Source: Chaunax sp. Z400
Taxonomy: Eukaryota; Chordata; Actinopteri; Lophiiformes; Chaunacidae
NCBI GenBank assembly: GCA_037577475.1
Contig: CM075188.1
Location: 21,371,001-21,435,000, forward strand
Length of the DNA: 64,000 bases
Reading direction: 5' to 3'
Made by a program: the position numbers and the translations under genes. Of this stretch, positions 16,302-26,979 are shown piece after piece; the stretch's first letter is position 1, and each line of letters starts with the position of its first letter. The notes under the pieces were generated by a model that saw nothing but the letters and a program-made list of their open reading frames with translations, was not told where the DNA came from and did not search any database.

Positions 16302-16400
16302 CCTGTTTGAGCTGCCAGCAGCCTCGTCATGTCCCCCAAATGCTTGCTGTTGGCGTACAAGGTACAGTTCTTCTTCACATCTTCCTCAGGGGTCTTTACG
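16302..16400 (-). other. Possible coding segment or exon, product unknown
   Basis: On the minus strand this encodes VKTPEEDVKKNCTLYANSK then HLGDMTRLLAAQT with strongly coding-like codons (GAG GAA GAT GTG AAG AAG AAC TGT ACC). The acceptor side is poor: the clear TTTTTTCAG tract lies about 35 nt further right and every frame from it meets a stop, so the likely start is the ATTAG before 16,400. The left edge could be ACAGG followed by GTCAAC, a weak donor. It may be a decayed exon. Family not recognised. Confidence 0.33.
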
Positions 16401-17169
16401 CTAATATACATCTACATCTACATCTGAAAAAACAAGGGAAGCCTGGCTTCCCTTTGCTTCCAGGAGAAACTACTTGCTTGGAAAAGCAAAACGCATATGT
16501 GAAAATGTCACAATAGATGCTGACGCTGTGGTATACATCGTCGAGATTCTGTCTAAAATCACACACTGGGGTGGCTTTATGACGCTGTTGGTTTGTTCAG
16601 TGTAAAAAAAATAAAGGCGTTATCCTGTGTTTCCCAGAATCCCCTCCCATTCTATTCTATGTTTAATTTGTCCATCTATCACTACCTTTTGAGGCTGACA
16701 GCTGTTTACTGTTTATGTCATCAGTGAATTCTCTAATCAGACTTCTGGAAACATCTGGTTTCAACCTTTTTTGCAGGTTATGTCCATCAGATGAAATATG
16801 ACCAGCATCAATGACGTGTCTGCTGAGGACAGCCTCACTGGGACTGACCCAACATCTAAACATCCAACACCACAGACTGAAGACTCTAAGATGATGCAGT
16901 GGACTAACAGTACAGAGGAGCTAAGGGAGGGGGTTCAATGCTTCTAACAAGAGAGGAAGTCCCACAGCAGTATCTGAGAAAAAACAACAGATATTTACTC
17001 TACTGACAGGCTAACACACTTTATTTAAGGAGCACTTCCAAGACAACAGGAGAGAGGAAAGAGACAGAATTAGTTGAATTATGTTCAACTCACAAAATAA
17101 AGGGAATGAAATTAAGAGAAAGAAGAAAAAGAGGGTGTGCACTAATTTGCATTCTTTGAGATTTTACAG
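16401..17169. other. Non-coding, nothing firmly recognised
   Basis: A minus-strand open frame at 16,663-16,863 has no motif or splice support. The rest is AT-rich. Confidence 0.4.
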
Positions 17170-17279
17170 GGGGCTTTTTCAGAGAATAGTATCTAACTTT
17201 GCTGGAAAGATCAAGAGATTAGTGGTGACAAAAGATGTCTCTGATAAGATCACACCCCACAACCGCAGTTTTAAGACAG
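17170..17279 (+). other. Possible plus-strand exon, product unknown
   Basis: Bounded by GATTTTACAG on the left and by AAGACAG followed by GTAAGT on the right, a consensus donor. The 110 bp read 1 nt, 36 codons, 1 nt, with a basic peptide including GLFQRIVSNFAGKIKRLVV and TKDVSDKITPHNRSFKT. It is the only plus-strand candidate and lies among minus-strand candidates, so at least one set may be false. A transposon-derived coding scrap is an alternative. Confidence 0.27.
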
Positions 17280-17840
17280 GTAAGTTACATTTTAAGGATT
17301 GAAAAAAAATAACCATTAGTTCAGTGATTCTAAATCAAACTTTAACATATATTTAAAATCTTTGAGTTTCTTATAGAGTCAAAAATAAATGTTTAAAAAT
17401 AAAAGTATGATTAGAAAATAGCCTGTATTCACATTTAAAGAAGTGGCAATATCTAGGAGTCACACATAAGATGCCTTGAAGACAAAGTGGAAATCCTGAA
17501 ATGACTTTAAAGTAAGAGGCTGGAAGAAATGTCATCATTCGTTTTCAACGATTTCTCAAACCCACTGGTGTAAGTCCAGCAAAGTTTACAGCTTTAACTT
17601 ATGTGCATCACAACACAATAATTTGAAAAGTGTAGGTGTGAGAAAAAGTTTCTAAAAGATGTTACAGAGACAATAACATTAGCTGTGATCAATTTACACC
17701 TAAATACTGCTCCAGTCTAAATCATACATGTGTAAATTGTTTTGTAGTTTGTGCTCAGAGTCAATCAGTCAGGCAATAATCGGCTAATCAATGTGCATCA
17801 CTATCATGCGGATTAATCGATGCCTCGGGCTGTTCCTTAC
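17280..17840. other. Non-coding, nothing recognised
   Basis: AT-rich spacer between the two exon-like segments. Confidence 0.4.
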
Positions 17841-17881
17841 CTTCTGGCTTCTCCGTGCAGTCACACTGAGGCTTGTCATGA
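17841..17881 (-). other. Possible short exon, product unknown
   Basis: A 41-bp minus-strand segment after a long pyrimidine-rich tract (T12, CCTCCC, TTTTCTTACCTTCTC) ending AAAG, and before CCAGAAG followed by GTAAGG, a strong donor. One frame gives HDKPQCDCTEKPE with one base left on each side. Another frame has an ATG near its start. It is short, so chance is a serious alternative. Confidence 0.28.
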
Positions 17882-18093
17882 CTTTCCGAGAAGGTAAGAA
17901 AAGTTTGGGAGGAAAAAAAAAAAAACTCCTATCTTCTTGGCTGTAGTCAAGGTTCAGAAAATGTAGAAGACCTATTCCGGTTTTGGGATTTCAAAATAAA
18001 AGACAATGTTGGCTTGGTTGCATCATTTGTTGCTTTTTTTATGATCATTTGTTGATGTTTGTTTTGTTTTTTGGGGGGGCTTGTTTTTGTGTT

Positions 18094-18098
<5 letters not shown>

Positions 18099-18174
<76 letters not shown>
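18099..18174. repeat. (GT)38 microsatellite
   Basis: 76 bp of GT dinucleotide after a G-rich and T-rich stretch. Confidence 0.98.
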
Positions 18175-18177
<3 letters not shown>

Positions 18178-18339
18178 GCATAATTGAAATAATTATAAAT
18201 TAAAAAGCTTTATGTATAGTAGTTTTATTTTTCTTTACATCTTGGAAGATTATATTTTAGTCTGTCTGGAACTGATTTATCATATATATATTATTTATTA
18301 TACATTATACTATACTCATAGTAATATGAGAATAGTGTC

Positions 18340-18565
18340 ACATATAATCACACCATGGACAGTTCGCTACCTCATCAGCGGACTGACACATAGAGAGACA
18401 AATAACCATTGACATGCACACCAAAGGACAGTTTAGAGTCACCATTTCACCTATATTGCATGTTTTTGGATTGTGGGAGGAAGGTGGAGAACCCGGAAGG
18501 AACCCATGCAGACAGAGGGCGAACATACAAACAGAAAGGCTCCAGGTCTGAATTCAAGCATGATT
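18340..18565 (+). mobile_element. Widespread fish-type interspersed repeat fragment
   Basis: Contains the succession GGACAGTTTAGAGTCACC, GCATGTTTTTGGATTGTGGG, AGGAAGGTGGAGAACCCGG, AACCCATGCAGACAGAGGG, CGAACATACAAACAGAAAGG. This series occurs in a very common retroposon-derived repeat of fish genomes. No intact coding frame. Exact family not assigned. Confidence 0.6.
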
Positions 18566-19427
18566 ATATTATTATTATATTATAGTATTCTATAATATTA
18601 TATTATTCCTATAATATTCTGGTATGCTATTTACATTTACTACCCTTGTTGAATAATACAAAATATGCAAATTAATTATTGTATATAGTTTAAGATGCAA
18701 TAAGTCTCTGTTTATCCCTTGGAGTAAATTCACTTGCTACACTGGAGTACATGAAATAATCAAAAATCAGCTTTACCAGCTGAAACTTTAAGTGAGTTGA
18801 GTGCATCAGTGATCAAAATCAAAGGATGCACATTAATCTGAAACGTTCTGCAAAATGAGTACTTTTGCTTTTGGTAGGCCTATTTAAGAAGCCTATACAT
18901 TGACAACAATACCTTCATACTTTAATTAACATAAATAAACTATTGAATGCAGACCTTTTTCTTGTAAGAGAGTATGTCTTGACTGTGGTATTGCTATGTT
19001 CACTTAAGTAACAAATCTGAATCCCTCCAGGCTTATTTTCAACTGACCCACTGTGCTTTCATTTTGAAGGCAGAATCATGTCTGTTCCTGCTTCTTCCTG
19101 TCTAATAGTACTCCCTTTGATGAAAGTGACGGCGATTACGCTGTTAAGGAATGAATAACAGACAACAGAATCCTCCAATGAGGAGAGAGATCGTGAACAT
19201 CTCTGGTGACGACAGAGGGTTGTGGTTTCATCTTTATTTGGGTGGAATGGCGCCAAAGTGACATGGTACTTTTTATATTAATTCATTGACGTAGTGCAAA
19301 GGTCGAGCCACATCGTTTTTCCAGATGCATTTGTCAAAAAATAACCTACCAACATTTTAGCCAATTAATATGCTTTTATAAACCATGTTTTCCTCTGTTT
19401 TTTCCCCTCAAAAACGGCATTATCTGC
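18566..19427. other. Non-coding, AT-rich
   Basis: Begins with an extremely AT-rich stretch (about 18,560-18,640, ATTATATTATAGTATTC-like). No gene recognised. Confidence 0.45.
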
Positions 19428-19430
19428 CTC

Positions 19431-19450
19431 CTGGCAGCAGAGGGCGCTGT
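19431..19450 (+). promoter_or_regulatory. CTCF-like motif (candidate)
   Basis: GGCAGCAGAGGGCGCTG matches most positions of the vertebrate CTCF core (CCASYAGRKGGCGCT-type). Single-motif matches are frequent and some fish repeats carry this string, so binding is unproven. Confidence 0.35.
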
Positions 19451-19727
19451 TGCCTCTCAGGTTGAGGACAGGCAGGGGAACATTGTACCAACTCAATCTG
19501 ACCGCCTGCAACCAGATATCGCTTTAAAGAGAGACAAACAGTACTTGATGTTGTTGAAGAAACTGTGTAATAGGGGAACAAAGTTTTTTTTTATTTCTAC
19601 AGAAACATCCCCATCCTGCTAAGAAATAAAATATTTTAAAGCATAATGTAGAAAATGTCGATTACAGGACTGTTTCAGTAAATGTTACAGGCATTTTCAT
19701 AAATAACTCAGAAAAATGCAAACACAT

Positions 19728-20381
19728 TGTTGCGGCCGCAACTGTGTCGACCGTGTGTATTTTATACAGTAATTCTGATTACAGATCACCCAAGATAATT
19801 AAGCTGTGTGGTCCCCCTTCGGTGATTGGCTCCTGCAACCGACATCGTTGATCCGTCCCACCTCTTTCGTGGCTGCTAACTCCTGATTGGCGTGACGTGG
19901 ATTAGACGTGCAGCATGCCTCGCCCACGTTTTGTATCTGAAAAACTATGCTTGTGAACGTGAGACCATTGTATCTGTGGGGCTTTAGTTGCAATATTATT
20001 TGGGTTTGGGCCAGGTTTTAGTTACATAGGTACTGATAACTTTATTTTCACACACTTAGATCCTTTCTGTTAGTCACACTAGGATTAGGGGTGCTGTTTT
20101 TTGTACTTCAGTTTTTCCGCACTCCACCTAGTTAGTGAGGTTTTAATCTCATATTTCTTCTGGTTATAGTTCAGTGGTAGTGGTAAGTTCCTCTTTTGGT
20201 TTCATTGCTTTCTTTTATTAAAACAGCATCCAGTTGCCCTTCCCACTCCATTGAGTTAGTCTGCCTCACTTGATTTGATTTTTGTTACATTAATCCTTTT
20301 CAAATTTAATAAATAGCTTTGTTTCACCTAACAACTGGTTTTTATGTTGCTTCCCTTTCCTCAACGAGCTGTGTCATAACA
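19728..20381 (+). mobile_element. Solo LTR of an LTR retrotransposon, 654 bp
   Basis: The element starts TGTTGCGGCCGC and ends GTGTCATAACA, so the termini are TGTT...AACA, with perfect CACAT duplications outside. Inside there are U3-like signals: inverted CCAAT boxes (ATTGG) at 19,825 and 19,886 and a CRE-like TGACGTGG at 19,893. A polyadenylation signal AATAAA lies at 20,308-20,313, followed by a T/C-rich end. There is no second LTR and no internal gag-pol sequence in the window, so it is best read as the product of LTR-LTR recombination. Orientation (+) is inferred from signal order. The superfamily (Gypsy, BEL or retroviral) cannot be fixed without a search. Confidence 0.75.
20308..20313 (+). 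promoter_or_regulatory. Polyadenylation signal in solo LTR
   Basis: AATAAA about 70 bp before the LTR 3' end, the normal place for an R-region signal. Confidence 0.55.
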
Positions 20382-20451
20382 CACATGATTAAGAGATGTC
20401 ATAGGTATGAACAGGAGTGAATTACTCCAACTGAACAATCACAGTGTTATA

Positions 20452-20950
20452 AGTACCTCCGTCAACAAGAGTGATCACCAAAGTTTGTTTGTTTAGCAAA
20501 AAGTTGTCAATAGATTTTGGGCCAGAATGCAGATGCAGATTCGGAATCACTTTTTCACTCTTTTCAACATTATGAGATGGACCAAATGGGTTTTATAATC
20601 TTTTTATAACTCATAAACTCATGATGATAAACACAATTCCAGATGCTAAGAGTAGGCTTCCAGGATCAGGGCATTAGGTGGTATTATAGTTTATTTGGTA
20701 TTAGGCCTATCAAAGTGAAGCAACGTCATCATTATCAAGTTTTCTTTATTGATAAATGTATGTATATATGTATGTATATATTTACACATTTTTTACACTA
20801 TCTTATGTTTGTTTTTTAATAATTGGTGATACATCTGATAAACAATTATCGGAGGATTTTGTTTTGACATAGCCTGGAAACCATTTTCTGATTGTTTAGC
20901 TTTTAGTGACTGTGGCGTTGGCGGGGGCATAGCTGTCTAAGTGCTTTCTA
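20452..20950 (+). mobile_element. Interspersed repeat with CCTCCGYCA ends, copy 3
   Basis: Begins GTACCTCCGTCAACAAGAG and ends GGCGTTGGCGGGGGCATAGC then GTGCTTTCT. It also keeps GTTTGTTTGTTTAGCAAAAA and ATGCAGATGCAGATTCGG. Same family as copies at 3563 and 9600, with a diverged AT-rich middle. It directly follows the solo LTR. No coding capacity. Confidence 0.6.
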
Positions 20951-22649
20951 TTGCAGTCAAGCCAAGTGAAGAACATCCACTTATCAAATCATGTCATCAC
21001 TGTCTGGTCATCAGGTGTGAATTAGTGTGAAAGTGACAGTTGTGTGGGCATTCATCATCATTATCAACATGGTGGGATGATTGTGGGATGAAACTTAATA
21101 CATGTAATAATATAATCTGTCAGTATTAGGCCTAAACTTGCCTGAACAGTTAATGTAGTGTTTAAATCCAAGGCAACAAATAAAATTAGTCTCTCTCTCT
21201 CTCTCTCTCTTCCCCAGCCTTTCTTTTTCTCTTTCGATTTGACTCGAGTTACAATAAATATCCTCAAAGCATCATTAGAATGAGAAATGACCCTTGTTCC
21301 TCCAGAGAAAACTATTACAAAACAACCACTGTTGCTATGATGCTCAGCTGGCGAAAATCTGTTTTTTATCTGTTGCTCTGGGAAACAGCGCAAACAAACT
21401 TGGACATTTTATTCAATTTTAACTTTCACCTCTTCTGGCTGAAGCAGTTTCTTTTCATTCTCATGTGTTGGGTTTAATAAGGCTCACATTCAGTTCGCAT
21501 GTAGCTAATTAAGCAGTGACTATATAAACATTTATTTAGTCTATATGTGTCTCCCTTTGTATATGGAGTATGATTTATTTTTATTTTTTCCCTTTTGGAG
21601 AATATTGTTGTGAATATTTCTAATGTTTAGAAGTGTTTTGAAAGTAAGTATAAGGATCATATTTGGTGCAAAAGTTCATTCTTGACTTTGGAAACATTAG
21701 TTGGAAAAGTTTCAAAATGGTTCAAGGTCCAATTTCTTTTTTCTTGAGCTTTCATCTGCATTCCATGTCTTTTCTTTCCGTCTTCATTGGTGGATGGAGT
21801 TTGATCAAAGAATTTCATATTCACAATCAAGACCTTCTTTGAACAGAAAAAGGTTTTATAAACCTCACCTCTTATCACATTCCTGTGGCAAACTGATAAA
21901 AAAAAAACGTTTTACGACATGGCTGATCAAACTTCTAATGGCTTGAGATTAAAAGCAAGTGAAAAAAACAGACTCTGTAGTCTTTAGTTTTATTTTGTTA
22001 CTGCCATAGAAGTAAAATGTATTTAACTGGTGTTGGATTCTTGTTTACCTCAAAATAAAAGACACAGTAAAAATCCTTGCAGCACTTAAAATGTGTTCTC
22101 ATCTTGAATTCGGGCTTCCTCAGCCTAGAAAAACATGACTAATGAGAAACAGAAGCAGATATGAGTGGTATTCACAATAAACTCCAATGGCAACCAACTA
22201 TATTTTTATCTTGCTGCCATAAATGAGGAAATGTGAACAAAACACACTCAAGTGATCAGGGCTTTTATTCTGAAGAGATGTCTGGCAGGAAAGCTCGGCT
22301 TTCAAGGGACTATAGGGAACAATGTAGGGACTGGCAGGTCGCTTTGACCTGGCAGAAACAACTAGAAACTAAATGATCAACATGGCAGGTCAAAGCATCA
22401 CGCACAGCCACAGGCCCTTGACAGGAGGAATGAATGGGTTCAACAGTGCAAAGGTCAAATCATCCCACCCTGAAGAAACACACACTTATGAGTATGAATA
22501 CCAAATACCTGGATGCTCTGTGATTGTTTTGGATCTTAACATTGATTTCCATAGAGCGAACTCTTTCCCATAGTCAAAGGTGAAATGTAGCACATTTACT
22601 CAAGACCTCTACTTAACTAGTAAGCAACTAACTAACTAACAACTTAAGT
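20951..22649. other. Non-coding, nothing recognised
   Basis: Contains a (CT)10 run at 21,191-21,210. Open frames here have no supporting motif. Confidence 0.45.
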
Positions 22650-22765
22650 ATTTGGGGTGGCTGTTGGTAATAGTGGTGGTCTGCTCATCAGAAGGTCGGT
22701 GGTTTGATCCCCAGCCTCTGCAGTCTACAAGTCAAAGTATCCTTGAGCAAGATGCTGCACCCTAC
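22650..22765 (+). mobile_element. tRNA-like SINE fragment
   Basis: Has an A-box-like TGGTAATAGTGG, then a B-box-like GGTTTGATCCC at 22,701-22,711, followed by AGTCTACAAGTCAAAGTATC and CTTGAGCAAGATGCTGCACC. This order is that of a common teleost tRNA-derived SINE. It is degenerate and unlikely to be a functional tRNA. Confidence 0.6.
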
Positions 22766-23817
22766 TGTAAAATCTAATAAGTTGAGTTACTTAAAAATAT
22801 TATGCAAACATATTGCCTTAGATAAATTAAGGAAGGTAAACTTGAGATTTTTGAGTGTGCAATACTTAGACCAACTTGTTTGTTTTGTGTGTGTAACACT
22901 TAAATTAGTTAGCTTACTGTTATTATGATATTTAAACTACCAATATCCTAAAAAGTATTGAAGCATGCTGAGATGTCTTATTGCATGAAATTGACTAAAT
23001 GATTTGCTTTTTGCTCTGAAGTGCTTGTCATTACAGTACATCACACTACTTTATTTTATCACCCTCTTGCATCACCCAGGCAGGACTTCACTAACTATGT
23101 GAGTTGTATAAGTAACCATTTTTTTAATCTATAGAAATATTTCAAAAGAACTTATTACTGCTTAACTGATAATTATTCAAAACACATTTAAACACAGGTT
23201 ACTTGGGCTTATGGCCTCAAACACATTGTCTCAAGGTATGCTGGGAAACTCCACCCACCTGTCCTCAACACGCTACAGTATCTATTTACCCATTGTGTAA
23301 AACCACAGTGGTTGTTTCAACTGTCATTAAACATTTATTTTCATAATGGCAAAAAACGTCAATTACCCAACATTAGATAGGACAGCTGCAGAACAATGAA
23401 CAAGTACTGTAGGCCTATGTGTGAATCTATTCTGGTTTGTGCTGATACCTGAGTAGTTTTACAAAACAAAAGCACCATTCATCCAACTTTTCTCATATAA
23501 CAAAAGGGCTGTTTCCCATGAAAAGTAGTGGAGTACAAGTAGAAAGTGATGTGAACAGAAAACAGGCTGAAGTAGCTCTAATTTAGCTCTAATTCTAATA
23601 TACTTAGTTACACTGTGGGATGTAATTAAGTACTGAAAAAAAGCTAAAGTTCCCTGTACTTTGGTTAAATTAACCAAACTCAAGTAAATTGAGTCTGACT
23701 GTTTTCTTGATGCCAAAGTAAAAGTAACTAAAATATAAAATGAATGTTATTAACAAGTTGATAAAAACAGAGTTAGATCAACTCAGTATTTCTAATTAAA
23801 TTAAATCTTACATCTTT
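22766..23817. other. Non-coding, nothing recognised
   Basis: AT-rich, no supported gene or element. Confidence 0.45.
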
Positions 23818-23960
23818 GGTGCTGGTCCAAAGCCTGGATAAACAGGGAAGAGTTGTCAGGAAGGGCATCTGACATAAAAACCATGCCAGATCCACAGTGT
23901 GGATGGAAAAATCCACTATGACTGAATCAGGAGCAGCGGAAAAGAAACAAAAAAGTACTA
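23818..23960 (+). mobile_element. Retroposon tail fragment
   Basis: Contains GCTGGTCCAAAGCCTGGATA, GTCAGGAAGGGCATCTGACA and GAGCAGCGGAAAAGAAAC in the order found in a very common fish retroposon 3' region. Family name not assigned. Confidence 0.55.
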
Positions 23961-24879
23961 AATAAGTATTTTCATTTTATGCTACTTTATACTTCCACTT
24001 CATGGGTTGTGGAAGTATTGTGGTCTTTTAACGTGTAGAAATACTTTGTAAGTTGTACAGGTCATGTATTTTAATTTTTAATGAAGTAAAAGTACAAAAA
24101 TAACAGCAACATATCATTGGATTATATTACATTAATACATGTGACCACAGGTGACTTTGAGCTCTAATGTCAATGTTTGCCTCCCATTGAACGTTCACTC
24201 ACCCTGACCTTGATAAACATGCATCAGCTTGCATATGAGGACAGTTTTCTGATGGAGGCTACAGATGGAGGAAGTGGAAGTCACTTGGAAGCATTGAGAC
24301 ATTTTGGGCTTTTCTTTCCAGCAGGTCAGCCTGACCTTTGGTCCACAGGGTCACATAAGGTGAATCAGATCAGACCCAAGAAATGTGAGCACACCCTCAT
24401 CCTCCCAAACACTGTTTAACTGCTCTCAGCTTAGGTGTACTGCAACTGTAGGCTTTTATAATTTGATTTATAAAATGAGCAAACATGAGAAATACATTGC
24501 CAGTCATACTATTCTCAAAGAACAATTTATGGAGACACATGGGTTTTTATTCATCAAGACAGATTTCCTGCACAATCTATAGAAGAGTGAAGTGACATGA
24601 AAGCAAATTACCTTAAGTTCCGTAGTTCCTCTGCTTCTATTAGCCAATCAAATCAACAGAAACTTCTAGAAACATATAATACACATATTTGAGTGTACAT
24701 ACGTGCATTAAAAATAAATTTACAAGACTATACAGTTGCATAAATAGGCTCCAAACCAATGGGAACACTACTGAGCAGCATGGCAAGACAGATGTCACAC
24801 TGAGAGTCAAGGATCAGTCACGATGAAGAAAATAGTGGCCAGATTAGATACAGTCAACCCCCGTATATGATCCCGGGCT
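23961..24879. other. Non-coding, nothing recognised
   Basis: No supported coding segment. A possible weak minus-strand donor near 24,607 has no convincing exon. Confidence 0.4.
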
Positions 24880-25140
24880 AATGAAAAAACAAAAACAAAG
24901 AGAGTGCCCCCCATGGAGAAACAGTCCAGACCTTTCCTCTATTGAAAATGTGTGGAATGCCAAATACAACAACGGAGATTATATTCATAAAAAGCAAATA
25001 GCTTGATCATTAAATATCTTGTCTTTGCACTGTATTCAACTGCATTTTGATTAATAATGATTTGCAAATCACGGCATTCTGTTTTTATTGACATTTCACA
25101 TTATATTCTTTTATAACGTTTTTGGAATTGGGGTTGCAGG
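24880..25140 (+). pseudogene. Tc1/mariner transposase remnant and 3' end
   Basis: Positions 24,926-24,961 encode PDLSSIENVWNA, matching the PDLxPIENVW motif of the Tc1/mariner DDE/D transposase domain. It is followed by CAACAACGGAGATTATATTC, then TTAAATATCTTGTCTTTGCA, GATTTGCAAATCACGGCATT and a terminus GGAATTGGGGTTGCAGG. This matches the usual 3' part of a common fish element, with most of the coding region between the motif and the 3' end deleted. Non-functional. Confidence 0.65.
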
Positions 25141-25800
25141 ATTGATGTGAGGATTTTACTTATTACTCCTGCTCACTCAGGACTAAAGGGGACCCAGTGT
25201 TTGCCGTTAGAGCTCCTCAGCACTGGAACAACCTGCCTGAGGAACTCGAGGTTGCTAAATCGGTATCTTCTTTGAAATCAGTGATGAAGACTGATTCATA
25301 TCAAAAGGTTTTCTTATGAATTTTGTGTTTGTCTTTAGTTCTATTTTTATCCTTAACTACACTGTATTTTAATTGTGATGCTACACTCAAGTGTTGACCT
25401 GCTCTATTTTAATCCACTCTTGTTTTTACATTTGATGCTTGAGTTTTATTTGTGGTTTTAATCATCAATTGTTTTATTTTAAGATTTATTCCTCTTTAAT
25501 TCCGTATGCCTGCCTGTTTTATTCATATATTACGGTAAACTATTACTATTATAATTACTTACAGTGCTATCTGATCACAGGTGACAGTTTAGTCGTTCAT
25601 TTGATTGTCTTTGACCTTCACTTCTATCATGTTGCATCTTGATATGGTTTTTAGATTTATGTGAGATCAGTTCTACTATTGTTTTCACCCTGAACCAGAA
25701 TGACCCACAGCATTTAATGGAAACTTTGTATAAACCTTTTGTACAAGGCGACTGACCGAGGTGAAAAAATAAATTTGGAGCTCTTTATCAGAACAAAAAA
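25141..25800 (+). pseudogene. LINE remnant: reverse-transcriptase ORF C-terminus and 3' UTR
   Basis: The frame 25,191-25,319 reads DPVFAVRAPQHWNNLPEEL, EVAKSVSSFKSVMKTDSYQ and stops at TGA. The A-P-x-x-W-N-x-L-P ... S-S-F-K-S-x-x-K-T pattern is typical of the C-terminus of non-LTR retrotransposon ORFs common in fish (L2/Rex1-like). The A/T-rich stretch to AAAAAATAAATTTGGAGC and an A11 run near 25,796 would be its 3' UTR and tail. All catalytic domains are missing (5' truncation). It abuts the Tc1 remnant on the left. Confidence 0.65.
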
Positions 25801-26063
25801 AAAACTGCTTACAAAAGCACATTTCCTCGCAGAACACCAAGTGGTACTGACAGGATGGAGATAGGAGGATACCTCTCTGTCAGCTCTGAATATGAATCAA
25901 AGTCCAGAGACGCTGGCAGCAAAACATGTTTTCTTTTCTGCAGGCCTCAAGGAGAGTTCAGGTGGAGCCAAACAGGAAGGAGTCATAAACGTTTTTGATT
26001 TGGTTTCAAGGCCTCTGAGGAGGGAAACAAGGTCTTTGTTTGGACACAGAAAAACAGCTAGGG
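25801..26063. other. Unique-looking spacer before the satellite region
   Basis: Non-coding with no recognised element; the last non-satellite DNA in the window. Confidence 0.45.
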
Positions 26064-26442
26064 GATTTTGACCTCAACACAGTAAAATTTTCACTCCAAC
26101 TGTCACCCATTCATTCCAAAGGAGGAAACATTTCGGTCTATAACTCGGGAAAGGAAGGTCGTAGAGACTCGGGACCCTGATCCGTCGGACATAATTCGGG
26201 GTCTCTGAACACGCCAGACTTGTCCCCGAGTCTCTACGACCTTCCGTTCCCAAGATACAAACAGTCCAAAAATACCCAAAAATACAGGTCATATCTCGGG
26301 AACCGTAGGTCGTAGAGACTCGGGACAACTGCTGGCGTACTCAGAAAACCCATAAGACCCTAGACGGACCTCATGCCCGAGTCTCTCCGACCTTCCGTTC
26401 ACGAGATACAAATCCAGTAGGGGTAATAATCGAGTTTTTATC
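26064..26442. repeat. Diverged, truncated copy of the block repeat (block 0)
   Basis: Starts GATTTTGACCTCAACAC as in the later blocks, then contains the leader and a little over one 151-bp unit with many substitutions (for example GTTCACGAGATAC for GTTCCCGAGATAC and CTCTCCGACC for CTCTACGACC). It ends in a private string AATCCAGTAGGGGTAATAAT before the first telomere-like repeats. It lacks the AAACCCATA hairpin leader. It marks the edge between ordinary DNA and the satellite and looks older than blocks 1-4. Confidence 0.8.
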
Positions 26443-26979
26443 CCCTTAACCTAGCTCAAACCCTAACCCTAACCCTAGCTCAAACCCTAACCCTAACCCT
26501 AGCTCAAACCCTAACCCTAAGCCTAGCTCAAACCCTAACCCTAACCCTAACCCTAGCTCAAACCCTAACCCTAACCCTAGCTCAAACCCTAACCCTAACT
26601 CTAACCCTAGCTCAAACCCTAACCCTAACCCTAGCTCTAACCCTAACCCTAACCCTAGCTCAAACCCTAACCCTAACCCTGACCCTAGCTCAAACCCTAA
26701 CCCTAACCCTAACCGTAGCTCAAACCCTAACCCTAGCTCAAACCCTAACCCTAACCCTAGCTCAGACCCTAACCTTAACCCTAACCCTAGCTCAAACCCT
26801 AACCCTAACCCTAGCTCAAACCCTAACCCTAACCCTAGCTCAAAACCTAACCCTAGCTCAAACCCTAACCCTAAGCCTAACCCTAGCTCAAACCCTAGCT
26901 CAAACCCAAACCCTAACCCTAACCCTAGCTCAAATCCTAACCCTAACCCTAGCTCAAACCCTAACCCTAACCCTAGCCT
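26443..26979 (+). repeat. Telomere-derived composite array, segment 0
   Basis: Units are (CCCTAA) repeated two or three times plus CCCTAGCTCAAA. This short segment has more variants than later ones (CCCTAAGCCTAA, CCTTAACCC, CAAAACCTAACC, CAAACCCAAACCC, CAAATCC). Its last 160 bp, including the rare variants, recur just before block 2 (32,404-32,563), so the duplication boundary lies inside it. Confidence 0.97.

Larger units (their letters stand above)
19723..20386. repeat. Target-site duplication pair CACAT flanking solo LTR
   Basis: CACAT at 19,723-19,727 and again at 20,382-20,386 immediately flank the TG...CA-bounded element. A perfect 5-bp match at both predicted edges supports an integrase-mediated insertion. 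Confidence 0.8.

Noticed and set aside
22701..22711. tRNA gene at the B-box-like motif
   Set aside because: No cloverleaf-compatible stems in the flanks; the sequence fits a degenerate tRNA-derived SINE.
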